64,000 nt of DNA from Zelopaecilomyces penicillatus (Eukaryota; Ascomycota; Sordariomycetes; Hypocreales; Pseudodiploosporaceae). The notes beneath the pieces were generated by a model. The model did not search any database and was not told the origin of the DNA. It worked only from the letters and a program-made list of their open reading frames with translations. Shown piece by piece: positions 24,328 to 34,726 of the stretch. Location of the stretch: positions 5,580,001 to 5,644,000 of the forward strand of contig VCCP01000002.1 in assembly GCA_005765155.1 (NCBI GenBank), in the 5' to 3' direction. The translations under genes and the position numbers were made by a program. Every line of letters begins with the position of its first letter. Positions within the stretch are counted from its first letter, which is position 1.

Positions 24328-25447
24328 GTGTTTCACTACAGCTCTTCTACGCCAAATTGTATATGCATCTCTTTATCCTCACGGGTATCCGTATACTCAT
24401 CATGGTCCTCTATGTTAGGCTCATGGATAAAGGCAAGGTTTCTGCCGCGTTTGACTGCAGAAATGTCATCTCCGCGGAATTGCCTGCGCTTCAGCAGCGT
24501 CATCTTTCTCTACATCGGTATTAGCCGAGATACCATTGGCCTCATACTCGAGGTGTAATGGGTAATGATAATGCAAAGACATTGTTTCTTTTAAACGTTG
24601 ATCGCCGCCCGATTTGTTACAGCGAAATGCTCAAAACCACTCGCTAGATGGTTTTTGGTCTGCATGTTTAACTTTTTCTTTTGGATTTTGGCATGTTATC
24701 AACTAGTATGAAAAAAGGGACACGGGGGAAAACGGAATGGGAGACTATAGACAGGAAATGGAGTTTGGGAGATAAAAGGGATTGGGAGGGGAAAACCAAT
24801 ATCTCAAAGAATGGACGGCGTTCCTAAGGAGAGTTTTGAAGACCGAATCTGCTTTTTGATGCCCGTTTTGCAGCGGTGGTCTACCGCGGAACTATACCCC
24901 TTCCCCGTTTTTGTTGTTAGGAATCAGCCAAGGATACTTTGTCCGGCACTTGAATTACATAGACTTCATCAATCTCTATGGTGAAAACATACAGTAGTCT
25001 ACTTTGAAAAACAATTCAAAAATTGCTAAAATGATGTCGGCGCTTCCGCCTATCAACTATGTGCACCTTGAAAGTCGTATGTGGAAGGCCAAAAGTTGCC
25101 GTGTGGTTGGCACCATATGCACCCGTGATGCAAGTAAGGGCTTATTGTGCTTCTATAAGTACAATTACCGTGTACAATGGCAATATCTGTTTGGATGGCA
25201 ACATTGCCAAGTTTTTAACACCGCTTATCTATGAGACCCTTGAAAACGAATTGTCCTACCGTATCCCATCGTGGCATCTACTCGTTGTCCAGTTCCATCC
25301 AAATCCTGTCTTCCACCTCCCGGCAACTTGGCCTGCCCCCCTCCCTGGTGATTCATGAGCGCAATTCTACTGCATCACAGATCCATTCTGTATGACCAAA
25401 GTGACGGATCGAACAAAATAGCGTTGAACCTGTAGATGAGATGGTGA
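24328..25447. other. Intergenic region between convergent genes
   Basis: This 1.1 kb holds the 3' flanks of folliculin (+) and RPT3 (-). It is AT-rich, and I see no gene, repeat or RNA in it. Confidence 0.6.
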
Positions 25448-26952
25448 TTACTTGTAAAAGTCGAATTTGTTGTCCTCGCTGGTGCCCTTGACCTGGCTTG
25501 AATAGGCATCTTCAAGATCGCTCTGAATGATATTGTATCTGTTCTTACGAACTGCACGTAGGCCCGCCTCCTGCATGATTGCGGCGATGACAGCGCCAGA
25601 AAGAGGATCGTTTCGTACAATCAAGCTGTCCAAATCCACCTCGGGTGCCAAGCTCATTTTACCAGCGATAGTGCTAAAGATGAGACGGCGCTCTCGACGA
25701 TCCCTCAGGGAGGGGAACTCAATCTTTCGATCGAGACGACCTGGACGCAGAAGAGCCGGATCTAGAGTATCGGCACGATTGGTTGCCATGATGACCTTTA
25801 CGTTTGACGTTTGATCGAAACCGTCCATCTGGTTGAGCAGTTCGAGCAAGATACGCTGGACTTCACGGTCAGCACCGGTCTGGGCATCGAATCGTTTGGT
25901 GGCAATAGCATCGATTTCGTCAATGAAGATGATAGCTGGTGAGTTTTCGCGGGCCATTCTGAACACGTCGCGGACCATACGTGGACCTTCTCCTAAATAT
26001 TTCTGGACGAATTCTGAGCCAACGACTCGAATGAAGCTGGCGGTTGTTGAGTTGGCAACAGCCTTCACAAGCATAGTCTTGCCGGTACCAGGGGGGCCAT
26101 ATAGCAAGACACCACGGGGTGGATCAATACCAATCTGCTTGTATAAGTCGAAGTGTGTTAACGGCAGTTCGACTGCCTCGCGAATCTCCTGCTTCTGCAT
26201 ATCCAGACCACCAACGTCGGCATATGTCACGTCGGGCTTCTCATCCGCGCCAAGCATGGCAATAGAGGAGTCTGCTTCCGGGGGAAGAATATCGACGAGG
26301 GCATTGGAATGCCTATGGAGGGCCACAGAGGAGGATGGTTTCAGTTTCTCGCGGTCGAGGGTGGAGAGGATGCGGACGACATAGTTTGACCCAGTGCTGG
26401 ACTGCACGATACCAGTGCTGTGATACGTGTTAGACGATGCCATTGGTGCATTCGGGAAAAAGGAGGACATCTCACTTTTGGTCAATGGCCTCCATAAACT
26501 GTCCGATGACGAGTGGGACACTCTGGATGCGCTTGATCTCTTCTTGAGCCCGTACCAGCTCACGTTTCAAACTCCTGTACCGCGTGTGAGCTTCAGCTTT
26601 GATTTCATGTATAGCAATGGTCATCCAATGAGTGAATGGAAGGCAACTGACCTTTGCTCATCTTTGATATACTCCTCTTGTAGCTGGATATATCTAAATA
26701 TGGTGTCAGCGTCAACAGGTGGCTATCGGTGTGTCCTCCACGCCTCTGCATATTGCATGGTTGCTAGACGGGGGTAGTGACGGGATAGTGGCCATACTCT
26801 AATTGCCTTTGAAGCTTCTTCAACGTCGCATAATCATCCTCGCCGTCGGCTGGCAAGCCTTCGAAGTTGTCGATTGTGGGAATCGCTGAAGGCGCGGCCT
26901 TCTTGTGAAGCGGCGCATGGTTTGCCTGGCTCTCCACTGCAACGTCGCCCAT
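25448..26952 (-). CDS. RPT3: 26S proteasome regulatory ATPase Rpt3 (subunit 6B)
   Basis: Rpt3 is one of six AAA ATPases in the base ring that unfolds substrates for the 20S core. Four exons, read from the start, are 26798-26952, 26652-26693, 26476-26574 and 25448-26417. They sum to 1266 nt and 421 residues, normal for the family. The N-terminal coiled coil (DYATLKKLQRQLE...DEQRSLKRELVRAQEEI) is followed by an OB region (VPLVIGQFMEAIDQ) and the AAA module. The Walker A is GPPGTGKT, the Walker B is IIFIDEIDAIATKRF, and MATNRADTLDPALLRPGR is present. The C-terminus DNKFDFYK ends in the hydrophobic-Tyr-X pattern that docks in the 20S ring. Introns are 104, 77 and 58 nt. The second exon is only 42 nt. 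No lesion is seen. Confidence 0.96.
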
Positions 26953-28030
26953 TTTAGATGAGCTGGCGCACCGAAGTGTGTCTGGTGTGGAATTGTCTTT
27001 AATCCGAGGGTAATAGTGCAGATGGGTCTTGCAGATCCGAGTTCGTCGATAATGCAGCACAGGTCGGTGGTCAGAGGGATGATGGACAGCGGAAGATTCT
27101 AGCCAGCTACGCAGCCGAGCTCTGACCCAAGTTGCCCTCCAGCAGCGCCAGGCGTCAACGACGACGCAGTCCCTAGCTGCAGCAACGGCTTAGTCATTAT
27201 CACAATCACGTGATACTAGATGGATCTGTGTGAAGTGTTAGTCAGCGAACCCAGTCCACCTGAATTCGCCAGTCCAAGACGGTTTGCCCGGATGCACAAA
27301 CAAGGTAAGGCCGCAGTGGCATGATTGGGCCACGACGGCTGTCTAGAAGCAAGGCTACAGCCAGCCTGCTGCTGCCAACACCCACTGTAACATCACTGTA
27401 ACAGGGTCGCGGTGAGTGCCCCAGGCCCGCTTCAGACCCGCACCAGGCAGCGAAGGCTTCCGATTGGGCAGCGATCTTCACCTTGGGGTAGGCCTGCAGC
27501 ACGACGTGGAGAACTTATCGGCAGCCCCCCCTGTGCCTGGTGAGCCGTGAGTCGCCGATACTCTCCGCTGATAAGGTTGCCTACCTGAAAGTGCTGTGTG
27601 TCTCTAATGACTCCGAGGTACCATCCCTGGACTACCTATCGTCAACGGGTTGCTGGGGATGATGTGGGTGTGATTCACTGCCATGACATGGCACTGTACG
27701 CCGTACCGTGCCGATGAGCCTAAACCGTCGTGCCTCCAACTGGCCTTACTCTCCATCTTCCCGGCATCATCTGCTTCACATTCATCTCGTTTCCACACTT
27801 CCTCCTTGACTTAACCTTGCCAGCTTTCTCTCAACGTCTCTTCTCCTTTGGTCTGAAAGCTGCCCGCCTCTTTATCATCTTTCACGATTACTTGGCTCTG
27901 CACCTTGGTCACCCCTCCTCTCTATCCTCATAGCCAGCTGACTGTCCCCTCACTCGGCGTCATCTCGTCACCCGAACTGGTCCCGTCAAATAGTCTGATA
28001 AGCAACACTTTCAGTACTATCTCAGCAGCC
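26953..28030. other. Divergent promoter region
   Basis: This 1.1 kb separates RPT3 (-) from the small gene at 28031 (+). The distal half is GC-moderate, and the last 250 bases are CT-rich, as expected for a leader. No further gene is supported. Confidence 0.6.
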
Positions 28031-28665
28031 ATGTCGTCGTCGATCAATATCCCAGCCAAGCCGTCTCCAGCTGCTAGGTACGACCAATCGCCTAAGGCTG
28101 CTGGCAGCTCATCAGGCAGCTCCTACTCGAGCTCTCCGTCACCTTCAACGCCGTCCTCAACATCAAGGGCTGAATCCAGAATGCTGCATGCACGGAGGCC
28201 CAGTCTTCTAAGTATGTTAATATCCCCGCCTTTGGCATTACTGATACTGGAGCTGTCTGGTGTCGGGGCTAGCGGTCAGTTCCGACTCCATGTGTTTGCT
28301 AACTTGGTTCCATAGGCTCCGCGCTTTCCAAGGAAGAATGCACTGTCATCAACATTGGCACGCCTGATGGCCCACCTCGACTGGTAATAACATTCCTACT
28401 CAATCAAGGTGCTATACACATTGACGAGGGCCGTACTAATCGCTGCTGAAGATCTCATACCTTTCTTCTAGCCAAGGCTTCGTATGGAACCCTGGTAAGT
28501 ACAGAATGTCTGTTGTAACCGTTAACTCTTACTAACTGAGATGATGAAGAGATCTTCCTCCCTTCCTATGTCGATTGCGATTACGTTCCACTTGAAAACC
28601 GATGCGATCCCGTTCACGAGATCTACATTAGTGACGAGGAATTGAGAAACATGCTTCCGCATTAG
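28031..28665 (+). CDS. Small conserved-looking protein of unknown function
   Basis: Four exons (28031-28211, 28316-28383, 28452-28494, 28550-28665) join in frame to 408 nt, 135 residues. All three introns are GT-AG (104, 68 and 55 nt), and the first and third carry GCTAAC/ACTAAC branch sites. The first 60 residues are Ser/Pro-rich and probably disordered. The remainder is a compact domain: KEECTVINIGTPDGPPRL, ISYLSSSQGFVWNP, EIFLPSYVDCDYVPLENR and a C-terminal HEIYISDEELRNMLPH. I believe similar short proteins occur as unnamed proteins in other filamentous ascomycetes, but I know no function. There is no signal peptide or membrane segment. The precise in-frame joining of four short exons supports a real gene although no single exon is long. 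Confidence 0.75.
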
Positions 28666-29707
28666 TTTTTCCCGTTTCTTATCGCCACGGACGGGTCAAT
28701 GGACATGCAACATCTAAAGTCGATTGCTTCGTGAGGGGCTTATGTGCGGAACCTCATGCTATACCTTCTCTTATTATTTTTGTTGTGATTATACGGCGTC
28801 TCGGCAAATGCGAATTTCATCACAGGGCTACGGAAGTTTGTATTAGCCACGAAAGGGGAAACCAACTGTTACTTTTCGGCATGGAGTCAACTGGATGGAC
28901 CGGAATGGATTTAATTACGACGTGAACAGGGTGTAAAGCCCTTTGACTGGACTTTTTGAGCAAGGAAATTTGGAGCAGTTTTCATAGGCCTCGATATACA
29001 GGGCCACCGTGTCGCCTGGGATTGATTGCAAGATATGGTTGGCTGAACAATGAGGAGCTTTAGGAGTTCTTAGACAGTGTAAATTTCACTCCGTATCACT
29101 CAGGCTATGCGGGTTGCGTTATGTGATTGTGATTTAAACTCGGGATGTTCTCTCACCGCCGGCTTATGAATGAGACTAGCTTGTAGTGAATAGTTTGCAT
29201 CAAAGTGCATGTCTCTCAACGAAATGGGCGATTGAGAAACCAAGAGATTGTTTTCTTACTGGACAATTACCATGTTCATGTAACAACCACTACCAGTAAG
29301 TCAGTATTTGGTAGTAAGGAGTGGCGTTGTGGATGCACCATCAGTACAGTAGTCTGGGTGGGTGCGGGGAAAGGTCTTGAAGATTGAAACCATCGTTTGA
29401 GGCAGCTCCAGCCACGTTCTATTCTGGGCTGGCCGGGCCAAGAGGGGAGCATAAACCGATCCTAGCCCGCGATGAAACGATGATACTTGCACACGACAAA
29501 GGATACATCACAACCCACGGCATATGTATGGGAAAATGCAGGTATCCAAATAGCTACCGGTTGTAATCTAATTATGGCCTACCTGTGAGAAATCCCAAGT
29601 CTAATCTCCAAATGCGCACACATTTTTTTCCAAATCACTGAATGACTTTGTCCATTTCCTGTGCAAGGTCCAAGTTAAGCCTTGGGTGCCTTCTCTATCT
29701 CGCGCAA
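28666..29707. other. Intergenic region between convergent genes
   Basis: About 1 kb between the small gene (+) and the adenylosuccinate synthetase gene (-). It is AT-rich and contains only short unsupported frames. Confidence 0.6.
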
Positions 29708-32700
29708 TCAGGCGCGCTGGATCATGGCCTCACGGTCAGGACCGGTGCCGATGTACTTGATCTGCTCAAATTAGCAATCGTGGTGCACGCTAGTATGCGC
29801 GCCGACTTACCTTGACTCCGACAAATTTCTCGATGTACTGCTGGTGGTCAGCGCTACTGTTCGTTATACTGGATTAAGTGAATTTGCTCACCTCAATATA
29901 ATCGCGAGCTGCCTTGGGGAGATCATAGTACGTCTTAGCGTTGGTGGTCGGCTTTTGCCAGCCTGGCATCTCGTGATAAACCACCTCGGCTCGGTCCAAG
30001 ATGTCAAGATCCGCAGGGTAAGAGTCCAGTTCCTATCCAAACGATTAGAGTCTCCACAACCTATCAAGATCTCGTTGCCATGACTGACCTCTCCGTCGAT
30101 CTTGTAAGCGATGGCGATCTTGATCGTTTCAAAAGTATCCAAAACATCGAGCTGCGGAGCGTTAGAGCGTTTTGAAATATGTTACAAGCATGCTGTGGGC
30201 ACTGTCTACCTTCGTGAGATTCAGGCTGGTGTAGTAGTTGATTGAGTTACTGTAACGAGTAACTACCAGATCTGTGTGTGTTTGTCAGTGTTTTTCCCAC
30301 TACGCAGAGAATTGAGCCTATGCGTACCGAGCCTAATACCGGGTCAATAAAGTCTGCCAGCAGCTAAGAGCCATCATAAAAACTCACCATCCACATCGGC
30401 GTCTGCGGCCAGTCGATGTACCCTAATTTTGTTAGCGGTAAACGTTCGAAAATTCTATCGCGCTTGGGGCCTCACCCATTCGCGTCCGATCTCTTGGAGC
30501 TTGGTACCAATTCTGTGGTTCATTTAGCTTCGTAGTGGCTTCACAATGGTACTTGTGACGTACTCTTCGGTATCTTCGGTCTTGAAGGCTCCCGCCCCGA
30601 CACGGGTGGTATCTGTTGCCAGTCAGTAGTGAATTACGGCCTTGGAACAATCGACTTACAGGCCTTGACCACTCCGACAATCTCTGTGATATTCTTTGGG
30701 TTCAGTGTGAGCCCCCCAATAATACCAGCAAGCGTAGTACTTGAGGAAGTGACGAACTGTAGTTATTCATAAGTATTAGTGCAAACTAAAAGGTCAAGTT
30801 GACTAAAACCTACTGGGTAAGAGCCATAGTCAACATCTAGCATCAGTGCCTGTTCAATTGAGAACAAGCACAAGCGCCAGGTCCCAGAACCCCTTTCCTT
30901 CAACGGAGACTTGACTAATATCGATCTACCAGTATCGCACGTGGCGCAGAGATTTGACGTGGAAATGAAGCCCCAGGATCATCTCAAGACAGGTTTTCTG
31001 AGCCCAGGTTGTCTTGAACCTCGAGACGCCATAACTGAGTCTACTCCGAGTTGATCCCAGGCACCATACTCCATTAATTTGCCATTCAACTGCACTAACC
31101 ACGTTTGACAGCAAAAAAAGTAGATGAGTAGAGGCCAAGTCTCCATATGGCAGCTGGATCCTGTTGAGGCGTGAACATAGTGCACCTAGTTACAGCGCAG
31201 ACCCCTTGTTGGGTTCCGCCAGTAAAGTGGTTACTCAAATGAGCAGTACGTTCCGCCTCAAGCTAAGAATCCTTCTGGGGCTAGGAAAGAGGGCTGTGAG
31301 ACCATGGGCACGGTGCTCGTTCCCCCAATAGTCAGTACGAGTCGCATAGTCATAGAATGAGAGCCTTACGTTTGCGCCTTCGATCACGATTTTCATGTCA
31401 CTCTCCTGTGCGGTTCTCATGAAGGATACACCATCCACGACGTACTTCCTCAGCGTCTCCCTGTACTCGTCGAAACGAGCTAGCTCGGCCTGGATATCAT
31501 ATTCCAATAGGTCTCCGAAGCGCTTTTGATAGCCATCAGCTAAGCGCCTTACCTTTTGCTCGAAAAGTTGAGCATTGAAAACGTCAGTCAATTTGATGCC
31601 GGCTCGCTGGGACAGATTAGTGCACAGTCTTCTCCCCTTTCATGGCCATCTCTTACCGCTCTGCTTGACTGATAGCAGGGACCAATGCCTATGGTGAACG
31701 TTAGAGCTCGTTGCTTAGACATCGTCGCTAACACGACGATAGCCCGATATTGCCCCCCGCTTTGAGACTTGGGAATTCTTGGAATGAGGTGATAGAAGAA
31801 GAAAATCATGATCTGGTATGAAATCCTGGGGGTAGCCTACCGCGTCTTGTTGTCCCGATAGCTGCGTCTGGGGTAGACGTCAGTTACTATTCCTCAACGA
31901 CAATGTCGAAAACTATAGGACGGACCTCCAAGTTCCATCTCCTCGAGGCCATCCACTGCCATGTGTAGGTCCAAGAGAACATTGACCCTGTCAGAAACAA
32001 GGATCCGATCATGTACTGCGGTCAAGCCCTGAAAAGAATTAACAATTGAACTTGAATCAAAGAGAGAAACTCTTGTACCTTTTCCTCCAGCTCGCGAAGC
32101 TCGCTGAAGAAAGTTGGACTAGAGTACAAGGTTAGTTTTATTGGGATATTCAGTTGAGGCTAGTGAGCAAAGGGAGACATCAAAGAGATGCCGATATGAT
32201 ATTCGGGTTAAGAGTGGAGGATTATATGAAGACTAACACATGGAAAACTACGCCCGAACCGATGAAGTTCATGCTATAGTGCTTGTCAACCTCGCTGTTA
32301 CCAGCTTGAATGATCGCTGTCTTTGACAAACCATTTTGGGTTGATCAGCCCTGAGGGCAAGAGGTGAAAGCTGCCTCTATCTTAGCAACCACATGGTTCC
32401 TCCACGTGTGTCGGTGCTCACCTATACGAAACTCCATTTACACTGTACATCTATTAGCATAACAATATATATATATATATATATATATATCAATCGACAA
32501 AAAACGTTCGACTAACCGCACGAGATGTCCAGCATTGGATCCACCCTATACACATAGTTAGCAGGAATTTCAGCGCAAATTTGTTGATTGGGGATTCTGA
32601 AGATCGGTGGAATCGATTCGTCGACTGGATTCTGCCTGCATGGTGCTTACCGCGGCTCGGGCACAGAGTTGCGCATCCCGGCACTGTATATCAACTAGCT

Positions 32701-32907
32701 TGCCTTTCTAAGTACGCAGTGTCGTTAGTGGTTGGGTGTAATCGGCTGTTTGGGTTGTTCCGAACACTCACGCCTTCGTCGCCTGTAGAAGTTCTGGTCA
32801 GTATAATGAAATCGAACCGATATCGGCTGGGTGTGGAGGAGGGTCATATCCCAGGTAAGGGAGAGAAACATACCCCATTGGGCCCCAAGAATGGCCGTGA
32901 TGGTCAT
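29708..32907 (-). CDS. ADE12: Adenylosuccinate synthetase, intron-rich and divergent
   Basis: The family joins IMP and aspartate using GTP, the first committed step from IMP to AMP. I reconstruct 23 exons (boundaries listed in the findings) summing exactly to 1272 nt, 423 residues, the normal length. The N-terminus MTITAILGAQWGDEGKGK places Asp13 and Lys16 as in E. coli PurA. It continues to GGSNAGHLV with Asn38, Gly40 and His41 kept but Leu in place of Thr42. The second nucleotide loop reads IGTTRRGIGP (from about residue 127), with Arg where relatives have Gly. The rest is well conserved: VIEGANALMLDVDYGSYP, VVKAYTTRVGAGAF, STGRRRRCGWLDLVV, LTKLDVLDTF and KYIGTGPDREAMI. There are 22 introns, all GT-AG, of 47-152 nt apart from one of 520 nt; exon 18 is 5 nt. 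It is either the sole synthetase or a divergent paralogue; the window cannot tell. Confidence 0.87.
30328..30332 (-). other. 5-nt micro-exon of the adenylosuccinate synthetase gene
   Basis: On the minus strand the sequence GGTATTAG-GCTCG-GTACGCA places an AG acceptor and a GTACG donor around GCTCG. Joined to TG on one side and ATCTGG on the other it gives W-L-D-L, exactly the family's RRCGWLDLVV motif. No other splice pairing I tried restores this motif. Confidence 0.8.
30850..31369 (-). other. Outlier 520-nt intron of the synthetase gene
   Basis: It separates the exon ending EGAN from the one starting ALMLDVDYG, which are adjacent in the family. It has a GTAAGG donor and a GAACAG acceptor. 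An ACTGAC branch-like site lies only about 35 nt after the donor, where a normal short intron would almost be finished. About 460 nt follow before the acceptor, which suggests an insertion. I recognise no transposon or gene in it. Confidence 0.65.
32465..32490. repeat. (AT)13 microsatellite inside a synthetase intron
   Basis: Thirteen AT units lie in the fourth intron (32443-32516), between the GTTAGT donor and the GTACAG acceptor. Confidence 0.95.
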
Positions 32908-33358
32908 GTTGTGCAGTATCAAGTTTGGCGGTCGTGGGTGCCGTAGTTGTGATTGCAGAGAAGAAAAACTAGATACGATCCCGACAAAGCGACAAAGTTT
33001 TAAAGGCGCGACTGCTTCCGAATGGTGCGTCAGAGGCAGCCGCGCGATTTAGCGGGGTACTTGCAATATGCCCCTCCATCCCACAATCAAGTGCTTCGCC
33101 AGCGGAAAAGTACCGACAAGTCGGCTACTGGGTAGATGATAAGGCTCGTGCCTATTATGATCCTGGATCGCCTTTTCTGTATCTGATACCAAACTATCAC
33201 ACTGTGCTTTTAGGTCAGTACATACTAGTAGGCAACCCAACAGTCCACAGATCCACAGAAAACGGCACGCTACTAATGAAGACTGTGGAAGCCCAGTTCT
33301 TGAAAGATCGTCGAAAACTACTGTATTGAAGGCCAGTTTCTACACTAACAGTTAATAG
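32908..33358. other. Upstream flank of the synthetase gene
   Basis: Probable promoter region of the minus-strand synthetase gene. No further gene or repeat is visible. Confidence 0.5.
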
Positions 33359-34051
33359 TTATAATATCAAAGTGATATCATAGAATGACGAATCATCGGA
33401 GATTTCAAAGGTGGATGAAGATTTGGAGTCATGCAAGGCTACTGAGTTTCCAGCCAACTGAGGCACAGTGTCCGAGATCGCTCCCAACAAGCCACCCCGC
33501 CCAATGCGCAGGGCAACGGTTTGTGGTTTGTGTGTTTCTGTCGTGAGGTTGAAGTACACGGTGCATACTTCTAACGCCTCAACCATGGCCATTCGTGCAC
33601 AATCATCTCCGCCCATTGATGTTTTCCCCTTACTTTGCGCGGTGCGACTCTCTTTCCCAGCCAGCAGCAACGCCATCTCCCCGTTGTTACGTAGCATTGC
33701 CATTTTAAGGGTCTAGCATCGCCCAACCTCCAATTGAGGCCATAAATCATTGCTGACTGGGTAGTCGCCAGAGACCGTGCCTCCGAGGTTACCCACCACC
33801 ACGATGAGACCGACATGCGCCCAATGCGTTCACAGACTATCAACGTGCTCAGGCTTTACTAGCTTAGTTGGTGGGGAAAGGTCGAACTGTGCAAGACTTG
33901 TGCGAATACGTACTGCGGTGCTGCCATTGCTGACATTGCTGCCATTGCTGTCATTGCCGACATTGCTGGCTCTTGCGGATGAGCAAAACTGACGTAGCCG
34001 CTTTACCGCTTTGGGCTTCCGTATTCGGAGAAAACTAAGCCGAGAGTCCAA
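33359..34051 (-). pseudogene. Possible decayed or multi-exon coding frame, unknown product
   Basis: One minus-strand frame runs 693 nt with only two stops: TGA at 33830-33832 and TAG at 33713-33715. Chance would give about eleven in 231 codons. The downstream piece (33359-33703) starts with ATG and reads like protein (MAMLRNNGEMALLLAGKES, then VALRIGRGGLLGAISDTV and SSFYDITLIL). The middle piece contains GLIVVVGNLGGTVSGDYP. The upstream piece (to 34051) has no ATG and includes a Ser/Asn-Gly repeat. I cannot name a family. It could be a pseudogene, a gene with introns I have not resolved, or a chance open stretch. Confidence 0.3.
33921..33970. repeat. Imperfect 9-bp tandem repeat
   Basis: About five units related to GCCATTGCT / GACATTGCT follow one another. 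On the minus strand they encode the Ser-Asn-Gly repeat of the possible decayed frame at 33359-34051. Confidence 0.85.
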
Positions 34052-34726
34052 TTGGCTCTCACTACTTAGTACCTATGCTAGGTATCTGAGACCTGCAGCA
34101 ACACTGTGCGATGTTAGTGCCGAAACTCACTCCTCACTCGTTGTGGTACAGATATGAGAATACCAGGTTAGTACCGCAAGACAACTTTGCAATACAGTAT
34201 TATGTCTCGACAACTCTGTTCAAAGATTGTGCACATTAAATACCCACAATTAAACCTATCATATACGTCTTTAGGAGCACATCTTCATGTTGTACACTTC
34301 ATTTTTCATACACAAACAAGCCATCGCAGGTGCCGCCTCATGCATCGATAGTACCGGTAGGTGCGTGTCGATATATTAGCCTGCTTTAGTGATAAGGATT
34401 GAATCGGTTGTTATCTGGCGCCCCACGTACCCCAAACAAACCATCAGAAATTCAACGCGACCAACGCGATCCACCTTACATCAGATCCAGGCCGAATGTT
34501 GCGAATCCCGTCATCACCCTCCCACCACTCACTACTGGTCCTAAATCGCCATCGCTTCGCCCCCCCCCCAAAAGAACATATCTCTACAGCCCATTGAACT
34601 GGCGATGAAGCGGCCGCCCACGGGCGCAGGTGCACCTTCATCAACCACCCCTTTCGAATCATAAACTACCCTCCTCCACGAGTTGAGCAGCGCAGCGCAA
34701 CCGCCGCGCGCCATCCGAGCCCGCCA
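34052..34726. other. Promoter side of MIS14
   Basis: A 675-base spacer upstream of the plus-strand kinetochore gene. It contains a short C-tract near 34560 and no supported gene. Confidence 0.5.

Noticed and set aside
29708..32907. The synthetase as a pseudogene with many frameshifts
   Set aside because: At first sight it looks shattered, but every break has matching GT-AG signals and the 23 pieces sum to an intact 424-codon frame.
28666..34726. A secondary-metabolite cluster around the divergent synthetase
   Set aside because: No synthase, P450, transporter or regulator gene lies nearby; only housekeeping genes and a possible decayed frame flank it.
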